64,000 bases of DNA from NCBI GenBank assembly GCA_052435735.1, contig JBQVNB010000009.1:1-64000 (forward strand). Reading direction: 5' to 3'. The stretch comes from Aliihoeflea sp052435735 (GTDB lineage: Bacteria; Pseudomonadota; Alphaproteobacteria; Rhizobiales; Rhizobiaceae). This document shows positions 7,513 through 15,994 of this stretch, piece by piece. The translations under genes were made by a program, and so were the position numbers. The notes under the pieces were generated by a model that was given only the letters and a program-made list of their open reading frames with translations, was not told where the DNA came from and made no database searches. Numbering within the stretch: the first letter of the stretch is position 1; every line of letters starts with the position of its first letter.

Positions 7513-10488
7513 CTATCGCTCGAGGCGGACGCGAAGGCGCCGGGCGCGCTCGCGGAAGGCGGCTTCGCCGCCTTCGAGGATGTCGCAGACGGCCTTGCGG
7601 ATTTCAGCATTTTCGAGTCCGCCCGCCACGTAGCTGATCGGTGGCAGGCCACCTGAAGGATGCGGTCCTGCTTCGGCGACAATGATCTGATCCGCGTCGG
7701 TATTAATCACGAGGTTGGCGTTGTGCGTGACCATGATCACCTGACGCTTGGCCTTCGCCGCAATGAAGAGCGCGACCAACTCGTCGAAGACGGATTTCGG
7801 ATCGAGGTTCTCCTCGGGTTGGTCGATGATCAGCGGCCGATCATCGGAGTCGTCGAGCGCCAGATAGAGCAACAGCAGCACGATGCCGCGCGTGCCGGGC
7901 GATAGCTTGCGAATGTCGACGCCATCATAAGAGATCTCATACCTGACGGTGATGTGATCGGTGCCGAAAAGCCAGTGCGCGAACTGCTTTGACCAGGCAC
8001 GGAAGTCGGCCTGCTCCGTCGGAGCGAAAGGCGCATGGGACAGCAGGTCTCGCAGGTATTTTGCCATGAACGCCGTCATGGCGGCCTGAACCTCCGCTGC
8101 CGATCCGGTTTCCCACGCTGGCTTGAGTGCTTCTGTGGCTGCGCCGATAAGCGAACCGCGCCCATAAAAGAGTCCGGTTTTGCGACGGTCGAGAAGCTCT
8201 TCCTCCGCGAAGTTGCCCCAGGTCTGAACGTCGGCGATCCGGCGAACGGAGAAGCTGAGCTTCTTCAGGGTCCCCGACGAAGCGGCAAGCCGCGCCATCA
8301 GGGGCGCGTAAAGTCCCGCGAGCGCGTCCTGCTCGTTGATGATCGCCTCAAAAACGCGGCCGTACGTATCATCGCGCTCCGTTTGGAGATACTTACGCCT
8401 CGCGGCGGCACCCTGCGCATCCGCAAGGCGGGTTTCGAGGGTCTGAAGCGCCGAATTCTCCTGCGCGATGCGGTTGGTGAGCGCCGCGTATTGATCGCGC
8501 ACCAGCTTGTCGGCGCTGAATAGTGCCTCCAACCGAGTCATCTCGGCGGCGATCGGCGCCAGCGGCAATTTCGAGACATCGGCTGTATCGGCAATCAGCG
8601 CGACATTGGGATCGCCGGGCGGCAGCGGGACGCCCTGGAGCTTCCGGATCTCGCCATCCGCCCAGGTCACGTATGCAGTAAGGCTCTTGTCGACGTCGCC
8701 CTTGTAGATCAGCAGGAATTCGTCCCACTGCGTGGCATTGAGCCCGCTATTGGTGTGACGCGCCTGGGCCTGCCGCAGCATCTCCGGCGAGCCGGTTGCC
8801 CGCGTGGAACGCACCTCGTCTTGCATGGCCACGAAGGTACGGCGCTGGTTCCCGAAATTCTGGATTGTACTGCGGAGCTTCTGCGCGGCTTCGCTAAGCT
8901 GCGTATGGCGGGCGACCTGGGCTTCAGTCCCTTTCACAACGAGCCTGGCACGATCGGCGGTATAGTCGGCTATCAGCTTCATCTTCTCGCCGACCTGCTT
9001 AGTCAGCGAGGCGACGAGGCTCTCCTTCTCGAACTCAGTGGCGATTCGGTCCGAGATGTCCGCTATCGCCTGGACCTCGCGTTCGCGCGCCTGCTGGAAC
9101 CGCGAGGTCTGCTGCTCGCGCAGCTCTACGAAGTCGAGTGCCCATTCGCGATCGTCCTGCGAATGCGATTCGAAGATCACACGCTCGATCTCGTCGACCA
9201 AGCCGTCGGACACACCTTTGGCCGAGCAAAGCTCCTCGACAAACTGCTGGGACAGATAGCGGGCTCGCGGAAACGACATATGGCCGTTGGCGTCGCTGCC
9301 ATCGAGAGCGCGGGTGACCGTCGCGCCGCCGCCCCAGGTCAGCGTCGTCGTCGCATCGCCGATCAACCGGCGCGCACGCGCCAGGAAGGATGGGCTAATG
9401 TTTTCGTCCGCGTTCCATCCGGATGGGGTGATCGCATCGCAGCCGGCCGCGATCACGTCGGCCAGGGCGGTCTTGCCCGAACCCCGAGCGCCGATGATGG
9501 CAACAAGGCCGGGGTTGAGCGGGATGTCCGGCGTGTTCGCCCAATCCGCATCGTCGATCCTGACGTGCGAGATCACCTGGGATGGCATCGCCGACCGCGG
9601 CGGGTGTTCGCCGACATAGGCGCGCCCCTCGGGGTCGATGCACGCTTGGCGCAGGGCATCGAACTCAAGGGCGCCCTTGATCCACGAAAAGCGGTTGTCG
9701 GTGGGTTGACCCACGGATTTCTGGTCGTGGGAATCGCTGCCGTGAAGGCAGGGTTTGCAGCCGTCATATCGTGTGCGCAGCTCGTCGATCGTCACGCCAC
9801 GTTGGCCGATCCAGAACTCGCGCTGCGCCGCGCTGCTCGAAAAGATTATGTGCGCGAACTTCTCGATCTCTTGCCGCACCGTGGCATCGGCGGCCTGCCG
9901 AACGCCGGACGTGCCGTCTCCGGCCGCGCCGGCGACCGCGATGAGGATGTTCTTGGTCGCCCATTCGCTTTCGCCGATGACCTTGCGCAGTTGATCGAAA
10001 TTGACCTTGAACTGCGTCGCGCCGTGCCGGAGCGCCGCGCCGTCGTCGGTGATCGACTGATCGGCGCGCTTTCCAAGTTTGATCAGCTCCTCGCGCGTGC
10101 AATCGAAGCGGTCGTTGAACGCGTGGAACTGGAGGCGCTTGAGGATACGCTTCACCTCCGAGAGGTGATCAGTATCTTCCGGGCTGACGAGAAGATGGAC
10201 GTTTACGAAGCCCGATTTCGCCGCTACGTCCAGGCGCAGCTCGATGTTCGGAAAGATAAGCTTCACTTCTGGCAAGCGGCCGGCGTCCATATGCTTGCGA
10301 AATTCCTCGTAGGTGTCGGTGACGTAGTAGTCGGTGACGGCGATCGACTCGACCTTCGGCGTCAGCCCCTCGAGCGACGTGAGGTATGCGCCCCAGGGAT
10401 CGGCAGCACCGAATTGGTTGTTGAGGATAGTGCCAGGGGCATGAATATGCGGCTCCCAACGGTGCCATTCCGAACCGCGACTGATCAT
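7513..10488 (-). CDS. TrlF-type PHP-AAA ATPase (991 aa)
   Basis: A large defence-associated ATPase. Residues 1-300 are a PHP-type phosphoesterase: WHRWEPHIHAPG near 8-19 with the HxH box, AVTDYYV, FVNVHLLV, and LHGSDSHD at 249-255. From about 330 follows an SMC/ABC-type ATPase: Walker A IIGARGSGKT (331-340), a long coiled-coil middle (about 430-800), the signature KLSPGTRG near 861, Walker B PLIIDQPEEN near 885 and the H-loop MVTHNAN. The start at 10488 is chosen because ISRGSEWHRW begins the conserved domain and AGGGGGGC sits just upstream; the open frame continues to 10878 but looks unrelated. First gene of a tight five-gene run. Confidence 0.85.
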   Translation of the reverse strand: MISRGSEWHRWEPHIHAPGTILNNQFGAADPWGAYLTSLEGLTPKVESIAVTDYYVTDTYEEFRKHMDAGRLPEVKLIFPNIELRLDVAAKSGFVNVHLLVSPEDTDHLSEVKRILKRLQFHAFNDRFDCTREELIKLGKRADQSITDDGAALRHGATQFKVNFDQLRKVIGESEWATKNILIAVAGAAGDGTSGVRQAADATVRQEIEKFAHIIFSSSAAQREFWIGQRGVTIDELRTRYDGCKPCLHGSDSHDQKSVGQPTDNRFSWIKGALEFDALRQACIDPEGRAYVGEHPPRSAMPSQVISHVRIDDADWANTPDIPLNPGLVAIIGARGSGKTALADVIAAGCDAITPSGWNADENISPSFLARARRLIGDATTTLTWGGGATVTRALDGSDANGHMSFPRARYLSQQFVEELCSAKGVSDGLVDEIERVIFESHSQDDREWALDFVELREQQTSRFQQAREREVQAIADISDRIATEFEKESLVASLTKQVGEKMKLIADYTADRARLVVKGTEAQVARHTQLSEAAQKLRSTIQNFGNQRRTFVAMQDEVRSTRATGSPEMLRQAQARHTNSGLNATQWDEFLLIYKGDVDKSLTAYVTWADGEIRKLQGVPLPPGDPNVALIADTADVSKLPLAPIAAEMTRLEALFSADKLVRDQYAALTNRIAQENSALQTLETRLADAQGAAARRKYLQTERDDTYGRVFEAIINEQDALAGLYAPLMARLAASSGTLKKLSFSVRRIADVQTWGNFAEEELLDRRKTGLFYGRGSLIGAATEALKPAWETGSAAEVQAAMTAFMAKYLRDLLSHAPFAPTEQADFRAWSKQFAHWLFGTDHITVRYEISYDGVDIRKLSPGTRGIVLLLLYLALDDSDDRPLIIDQPEENLDPKSVFDELVALFIAAKAKRQVIMVTHNANLVINTDADQIIVAEAGPHPSGGLPPISYVAGGLENAEIRKAVCDILEGGEAAFRERARRLRVRLER

Positions 10489-10807
10489 ACGCCCCCCTAG
10501 TGCCCTTCCTTTGTTGTCCTGCTCCGTAGCCGGTGATGCAACTGAACAGTAGCGCAGCATCGCGCATTCTATCGTAGGAATATTTCCTGAAACCAGCGCC
10601 GGGCAATATGATGTCGCGTCGTCCACTGTCTTGTCGCGGAAAACAACATCGCGGCAGATGGAAGTATAAACTAGCGGCGCGAATGCGCCGCTAGTGAAAA
10701 TTTCTCGCCTTAGGGGCGTCGATGCGTCCCACCGCAGGTGTCGAGCTGACCATCGTCGAATCTCAATCAGACCGACCATTGCCTCATGTAGCGGCAGTCG
10801 TCGGGAA
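10489..10807. other. Intergenic region between DUF6615 and TrlF
   Basis: The 319 bp contain the hairpin at 10671-10694 and, near the TrlF end, a purine-rich ribosome binding site. The minus-strand frame is open throughout but its translation resembles no known TrlF N-terminus. I see no further gene. A TrlF promoter must lie in 10489-10670 if the hairpin terminates; I could not pick a convincing -35/-10 pair. Confidence 0.5.
10671..10694 (-). terminator. Hairpin between the DUF6615 and TrlF genes
   Basis: A perfect 10-bp stem (CTAGCGGCGC pairing with GCGCCGCTAG) closes a GAAT loop. On the minus strand it is followed by TTTATACTT, a modest U-tract. It lies 114 bp after the DUF6615 stop and 183 bp before the TrlF start. 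It probably ends the DUF6615 transcript and implies that TrlF has its own promoter between 10489 and 10670. Confidence 0.6.
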
Positions 10808-11761
10808 TCATTTCCCCGCCGAACCGCCCCTTCTGCGCCGAACCGCGGCGCGCGCCTGTTGAAACTGCGGATCCTCACTCGTCAGCGGCGTACTGAGTAT
10901 AACCCTCGGCCGTTCGAGCGCGGCACGGTCCTTCTGTGTGATCTCGCCAGCGATCGCACGGCGGATATGGTCAGGCACGCCATTTGACGGGCGGACCGCG
11001 AAGTCCGGATCGGCCGTGCGTGCGATCTCCCCGCGGACCAGATTGATCCGTTCGGCGACCAGCTCAGGGTGAAAGGCCATTGCTGGATAGGTGACCGGGG
11101 TGAACGTGCGGGGAAGTAAGAACTCCGTCGCAGGTTCTCCTGGTTGCGGCGGTGGTGCGGGCTCGTTAAAGATCGGCCAGCAGAGCAGGTCGGACAATGT
11201 CAAGAAGCCGGTGCGCCAGTGGCTGACCTTCTTCTCATTGCGCTTACATCCGCCGATCACCGTGGCGACGATGTCGCGCGCAAGCCTTATGTTGATCCCT
11301 TCCACGCCCGGAAGTTGGCCAGCCGACGGCTCAAGCGCCGACTGAGGGTGATAAAACATGTACAACGGCAGCGTATCCATCCCATCCGGTTTGGACGCGG
11401 CATAGTTCACCAGCGTCTGCGCCTGACTTCCTTTCGGCGTCCCATGATCAAGATGATCGTAATACCAGTAGGTCGATCCGTCCTTTAGCTTCGCCCGCTT
11501 ACAGCGCTTGGCTTGGATCATCAGGCGCAGATAGCTACCACCGCCGAAGTCGTGCGGTGCGACGTAGATCCAGTCCATGTCCGCGCCAGTGACTACCTCG
11601 TCGGGAAAATCGACGCGGACGCCAAGCGGCTGGAGTGGTGTAAGTCCCATCATCAGCAGATCGGTCGCAGTCTCCTCACGAAAGTTGCGCGTTAGATCCC
11701 GGTCGCGTTCCAGCAGTATCGCGAGGTCGCGTGGAAAGCGGTTGGCGAATTCGCAGAGCAT
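10808..11761 (-). CDS. DUF6615 family protein, PD-(D/E)XK-like
   Basis: A 317-residue protein that I recall as DUF6615. Near the N-terminus it shows a likely restriction-nuclease core: FREETATDLL with Glu29/30 on a helix, TGADMDWIYV with Asp61, then a strand ending MIQAKR with Gln83 and Lys85. This is the QxK variant of the PD-(D/E)XK fold. No membrane segment is seen; the C-terminal part is Arg-rich. It precedes the TrlF operon on the same strand, and it is divergent from the restriction operon at 12272. The hairpin behind it suggests a separate transcript. Nuclease activity is inferred. Confidence 0.65.
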   Translation of the reverse strand: MLCEFANRFPRDLAILLERDRDLTRNFREETATDLLMMGLTPLQPLGVRVDFPDEVVTGADMDWIYVAPHDFGGGSYLRLMIQAKRCKRAKLKDGSTYWYYDHLDHGTPKGSQAQTLVNYAASKPDGMDTLPLYMFYHPQSALEPSAGQLPGVEGINIRLARDIVATVIGGCKRNEKKVSHWRTGFLTLSDLLCWPIFNEPAPPPQPGEPATEFLLPRTFTPVTYPAMAFHPELVAERINLVRGEIARTADPDFAVRPSNGVPDHIRRAIAGEITQKDRAALERPRVILSTPLTSEDPQFQQARAAVRRRRGGSAGK

Positions 11762-12271
11762 TAGTCAGCAGTCCCCCGTTGCCGGTTCAACAGGTGGCAC
11801 AGATATTCTGCTCACGTCGACAGCGCTATGTGCAGGCGCCGCGATTTGCGGGTCGCACTCTGGCGGCCTCGATGAACCTGCCAAGGTCGCGCGCCTTTCC
11901 TTCTGCATGCCACCCAACCGGATATTCCGCTGTCGGCCTCGAATTCGCCAACAAGTGCTATGCTAACGGCGGCAGTTTTCGGAAGACGTCAGTGACCGTG
12001 AAATGACGCGATAGGTTGCTAGCGGAAGAGGCAAACTTTGCCTGTCAGGCCTATCTCGAAGGTCAGCTTACTGCGGGGTGGTCCCAAAACCGGACAGTCC
12101 CGTTCCGGCCCCAAATTTGCTATGCTCTTACCCCTTCGTCGATCTTCCAACTACACGCAAAGAGCCTACTATTTCACTGCATAACTGGTCCCGGTTCCAC
12201 CAACGAGGTTCTCTTCGGTTGATCCAGCAGGAATAGGCGTCCATTCTCCGAAGGATTCGTGCCTTGGGGGG
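11762..12271. other. Divergent intergenic region, no gene seen
   Basis: The 510 bp between the divergent DUF6615 and restriction-helicase genes hold only short frames with unconvincing translations. Promoters for both directions must lie here. TATGCT at about 12120 could be a -10 box for the rightward operon, but no good -35 partner is visible. No repeat or hairpin stood out. Confidence 0.5.
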
Positions 12272-15200
12272 ATGATGACGAAGCCGTTCTATTCGGAACC
12301 TATTCTAAATTCGCCATATCTGCCGCCGACCCGTCACCACGCGCTTGATGACGAGGGGCAGCCCGTTGATTCTCCACCTATCGCTGGACGAAGAACATCC
12401 AAGTACCTCATCCCGGTGCCACGAGGGAGGCGGTCCAAGTCGGCGACATCACAGAAAGCGCTTGAGCTAGATAACGCTGGACGCGAGGCAGGCAAATATT
12501 CGCCGAATGCGCTTGTCAACGAGTTGCGCCGCAATTTGGGAGCTTGGCGCTCTATTCCAAATCCGTCGGACTGGGGTGTGACGCCTACATCGCAGCGTCT
12601 GCTTCAGCACTGGCGACAATACGAATTCTCCAACCAGCGACCCTTCTTTTGCCAGGTTGAGGCCGCCGAGACCATCATCTGGTTGAGCGAAGTCGCGCGC
12701 GGGCGCAAGCAGTACGCGCACATCTTCAGGTCTCTCGAGGCGGCCAACAAGGATTCTAATCCAGAGCTGTTCCGCCTGGCCCTAAAACTCGCTACCGGCG
12801 CTGGCAAGACGACAGTCATGGCGATGCTGATCGCCTGGCAGTCCATCAACGCCGCCCGCCAGCCGAATTCCAGCCTGTTCTCCAGGGGCTTCCTGCTGGT
12901 TGCGCCCGGCATCACTATTCGCGACCGGCTCCGCGTGCTCCTGCCCTCAGACCCCGACAACTACTACGTGACGCGCGAACTCGTTCCGCCGGAAATGATG
13001 TTCGATCTCGGCAAGGCAAAGATCGTCATTACCAACTACCACGCCTTCCAGCGCCGGAAGGCGCACGACCTGAACCCCGTGGGCGAGCGCCTGATGCAGG
13101 GCCGGACCGGCGCGCCGATCGAAAAGCAAGAGACTGAAGGGGAGATGCTGCAGCGCGCATGCGGCGAACTCCTTCCGCTTAAGAACGTCGTCGTCATCAA
13201 CGACGAGGCGCACCACTGCTACCGCGAGCGCCCGGGAACCGACGAGGAAGCCGAGCACAAGGGCGAGGACAAGGAGGAGGCCAAGAAGAACAACGAGGCG
13301 GCGCGACTCTGGATATCAGGCATCGAGGCGCTCAAGCGCAAGGTGGGCCTGCGCGGTGCCTACGACCTGTCGGCAACGCCCTTTTTCCTCCGCGGCTCAG
13401 GCTATGACGAAGGGACTCTGTTCCCATGGGTCGTATCCGACTTCAGCCTCGTCGACGCAATCGAATGCGGCATCGTTAAACTGCCTCGAGTTCCTGTTGC
13501 GGATAACGCCGTCAACGCGCCCGCCCCGATCTACCGCAATTTGTGGGACCACATCGGCAAGCAGATGCCAAAGAAGGGGGCTGGCAAGTCTGGGGATCTC
13601 GACCCCTTGGAACTGCCAAACGAGCTGCAGACCGCGCTTCATTCGCTCTACAGTCACTACAAGACCGAGTACGACGCGTGGGAACGGGTCGGTATCGGCG
13701 TGCCGCCCGTTTTCATCGTGGTCTGCAACAACACTGCCAGCTCCAAGCTCGTCTACGAATGGATTGCTGGGTGGCAGCGCGAACGCGAAGGCCAGATGCA
13801 GACCATTCACACGGGCCATCTTGACCTGTTTCGGAACTTCGACGAGCGGACGGGCGAACCGTTGCCCCGCATGAACACGCTGCTGATCGATTCCGAACAG
13901 CTCGAATCCGGCGACGCGCTCGACGCGAATTTCCGCAAGATTGCTGAGGCGGAGATCGATCTGTTTCGGCGCGAGAAGCAAGAGCGTGAAGGAGCTGCAG
14001 CCGGCAACATCTCCGACTCCGACCTCCTGCGCGAGGTCATGAACACGGTCGGCCAGAAGGGTCGTCTCGGCGAGCAGATCCGCTGCGTCGTCTCGGTATC
14101 TATGCTCACCGAGGGCTGGGACGCCAACACGGTCACCCACATCCTGGGCGTCCGCGCCTTCGGCACGCAGCTGCTCTGCGAACAGGTCATCGGGCGCGGC
14201 CTGCGCCGCCAATCCTACGAGCTCAACGAACGCGGCCTGTTCAACACCGAATATGCCGACATCATGGGCATTCCCTTCGACTTTGCGACGGAGCCGCAGA
14301 AGGTCGTCCGCACCCCGCCGAAGAGAACCACCCGCGTCCAGGCCATGAAGGAGCGCGAGCGGCTGGCCATTCGCTTCCCGCGGGTTGCGGGCTACCGCAC
14401 CGAGCTGCCGCCGGACCGCATCTCCGCGACCTTCACGCAGGATTCGACGCTGACGCTGACGCCCGAAATGGTCGGACCCACAATCGTCCGGCTTGAAGGA
14501 CTCGTCGGCGAAGGCATCGACATGTCGCCCGCGGCGCTCGACGAGATGGCGCCGAACGCGGTGAGCATGCACCTCACCAAGCGTCTGATAGAGCTCTACT
14601 TCCGCGACGGCGACCAGGATCCGCCTTACCACCTCTTCAGCCAGATCCAGCCGGTGACGCGCCGCTGGCTGCGCGAGCACGTCAAATGCGTCGGCGGCAC
14701 CAGAGTCGGCATGCTCACCTATGCCGAGCTGGCGGAGAAGGCCGCGAACCTGATTTACAGCGCGATCGTGCGGGAAGCGGGCGCCGAGGGTGTCCGCGTC
14801 GTGAAGGCCATGCTCGACCCCTACAACCCCGCCGGCACGACCAATTTCGTCGCCTTCAACACCACGAAGTCCAACATCTGGAAGACCGCGCCACATAGAT
14901 CTCACATCAATTACGTCGTCTGCGATTCCGACTGGGAGGCCGAGTTCGCTCGGGTCGTCGAATCCCATCCCGGCACGCTCGCTTATGTGAAGAACCAGGC
15001 ACTGGGCTTTGAGGTGCCCTACCGCCTCGGCTCGACCACGCGCCGTTACCTGCCCGACTTCATCGTGCGCATCGACGATGGGCGCGGCCCGGACGATCCG
15101 CTGCACCTCGTCGTCGAAGTGAAAGGTTTCCGTGGCGTCGATGCCCAGATCAAGGCGGAGACGATGGAAGCACTCTGGGTGCCAGGGGTCAACAGCCTCG

Positions 15201-15331
15201 GCACCTTCGGCCGCTGGGGCTTTGCGGAGTTCCGGGACGCCTTCGCGATCGAGGAAGAGTGGGGGAAGCTGGTCGATCGGCTGGGTTGGAGGTCGACAGA
15301 GCCGGAGGTGCAGTATGCTTCGTCGGTTTGA
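12272..15331 (+). CDS. Type III-like restriction enzyme, helicase-nuclease subunit (BPTD_3080 type)
   Basis: A 1019-residue DEAD/DEAH-box translocase with a C-terminal nuclease. LATGAGKTT (Walker A) lies near residue 174, VINDEAHH (motif II, DEAH) near 311, DLSATPFF (motif III-like) near 369, and the later QVIGRGLRRQ box (motif VI) near 640. At 928-955, RRYLPDFIVRIDD and LHLVVEVKGF form the D...ExK core of a PD-(D/E)XK endonuclease. It resembles the Res subunit of Type III systems and the BPTD_3080 family as I recall it. It is the first gene of the operon and overlaps the next by 17 bp. Cleavage should need the methyltransferase at 15995 for recognition. Confidence 0.85.
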   Translation: MMTKPFYSEPILNSPYLPPTRHHALDDEGQPVDSPPIAGRRTSKYLIPVPRGRRSKSATSQKALELDNAGREAGKYSPNALVNELRRNLGAWRSIPNPSDWGVTPTSQRLLQHWRQYEFSNQRPFFCQVEAAETIIWLSEVARGRKQYAHIFRSLEAANKDSNPELFRLALKLATGAGKTTVMAMLIAWQSINAARQPNSSLFSRGFLLVAPGITIRDRLRVLLPSDPDNYYVTRELVPPEMMFDLGKAKIVITNYHAFQRRKAHDLNPVGERLMQGRTGAPIEKQETEGEMLQRACGELLPLKNVVVINDEAHHCYRERPGTDEEAEHKGEDKEEAKKNNEAARLWISGIEALKRKVGLRGAYDLSATPFFLRGSGYDEGTLFPWVVSDFSLVDAIECGIVKLPRVPVADNAVNAPAPIYRNLWDHIGKQMPKKGAGKSGDLDPLELPNELQTALHSLYSHYKTEYDAWERVGIGVPPVFIVVCNNTASSKLVYEWIAGWQREREGQMQTIHTGHLDLFRNFDERTGEPLPRMNTLLIDSEQLESGDALDANFRKIAEAEIDLFRREKQEREGAAAGNISDSDLLREVMNTVGQKGRLGEQIRCVVSVSMLTEGWDANTVTHILGVRAFGTQLLCEQVIGRGLRRQSYELNERGLFNTEYADIMGIPFDFATEPQKVVRTPPKRTTRVQAMKERERLAIRFPRVAGYRTELPPDRISATFTQDSTLTLTPEMVGPTIVRLEGLVGEGIDMSPAALDEMAPNAVSMHLTKRLIELYFRDGDQDPPYHLFSQIQPVTRRWLREHVKCVGGTRVGMLTYAELAEKAANLIYSAIVREAGAEGVRVVKAMLDPYNPAGTTNFVAFNTTKSNIWKTAPHRSHINYVVCDSDWEAEFARVVESHPGTLAYVKNQALGFEVPYRLGSTTRRYLPDFIVRIDDGRGPDDPLHLVVEVKGFRGVDAQIKAETMEALWVPGVNSLGTFGRWGFAEFRDAFAIEEEWGKLVDRLGWRSTEPEVQYASSV

Positions 15332-15992
15332 TGAATCAATCCAGACGCTATCGTCCATCATCTCTATGAAGGCTGAGCGGCTATGTGATCGCCTCGGCAC
15401 CAAGATCGTCGATGAAGACGACTTCACCTCCCGACTCATTCAATCAATCGAAGAGGCGGTCGATGGTCTGGTGATCGATGGGATTCAATGGTCGATAGAC
15501 ACCCGCAAGTTGCCGTGGCGCGGCAAGGATTCGGAGGAGAGCCGATACGGCGCCGATTTCGGAGTTGTCATCAGGATGGAAGGCAACGGGATCGATGTTT
15601 CGAAAGGGTATTTGATCCAGGCCAAAAGGGAGATTGCCGGATTTCCGACCCATCCTGCCGACCTATTCGCACACAAGATCGACCGGCGACTTCCGGTGCA
15701 GGCTAGGAAGATGCTGGAAGTGACACCCGAGTCATATGTCTGGTTCTACACACAGAATGGCGTCCACATCATCCGAGCAGGGACGCTTCTTGGCGCTTCC
15801 GGCTCGCCTTTGGGCGAGCTGCGTTTCCAAGGGATACACGGGTTCTTCGTTCGTGCCTTCATGAGTTGGTCCGGCGACTATCGGCTCGGCGAAATGGCTG
15901 CGAAGAACCTGGACATTTTCATGCAGGATTACGACCTGCGACGAGCCATTTTTATCAGCGGACGCAAAGTCCGCGAACGGGAATTTGAATAG
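15315..15992 (+). CDS. Small PD-(D/E)XK-like protein inside the R-M operon (225 aa)
   Basis: The start at 15315 (MLRRFDESIQ) overlaps the restriction gene by 17 bp, and the stop is 2 bp before the methyltransferase. Residues 75-105 contain RYGADFGVVI with Asp81, then a strand GYLIQAKR with Gln102 and Lys104: the spacing and QxK pattern match a PD-(D/E)XK nuclease core. The DUF6615 protein at 10808 has the same arrangement. The rest is helical with aromatic patches (YVWFYTQNG). It may be an accessory nuclease or a specificity factor; I do not recognise a named family. Confidence 0.6.
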   Translation: MLRRFDESIQTLSSIISMKAERLCDRLGTKIVDEDDFTSRLIQSIEEAVDGLVIDGIQWSIDTRKLPWRGKDSEESRYGADFGVVIRMEGNGIDVSKGYLIQAKREIAGFPTHPADLFAHKIDRRLPVQARKMLEVTPESYVWFYTQNGVHIIRAGTLLGASGSPLGELRFQGIHGFFVRAFMSWSGDYRLGEMAAKNLDIFMQDYDLRRAIFISGRKVREREFE

Positions 15993-15994
15993 CT

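Noticed and set aside
8755..10500. 581-residue plus-strand frame opposite the TrlF gene
   Set aside because: The minus-strand TrlF frame has clear PHP and ATPase motifs; the plus frame is a shadow produced by GC-rich codon bias, with no motif.
10489..10878. N-terminal extension of the TrlF reading frame
   Set aside because: It crosses the hairpin at 10671-10694, overlaps the DUF6615 end and has no family resemblance; the GGGGGGC-supported ATG at 10488 fits better.
12016..12222. 68-residue plus-strand frame upstream of the restriction operon
   Set aside because: No motif and no good ribosome binding site; probably chance.
13397..15439. 680-residue minus-strand frame opposite the restriction helicase gene
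   Set aside because: It is antisense to a gene with all helicase and nuclease motifs; translation is low-complexity and lacks any recognisable domain.
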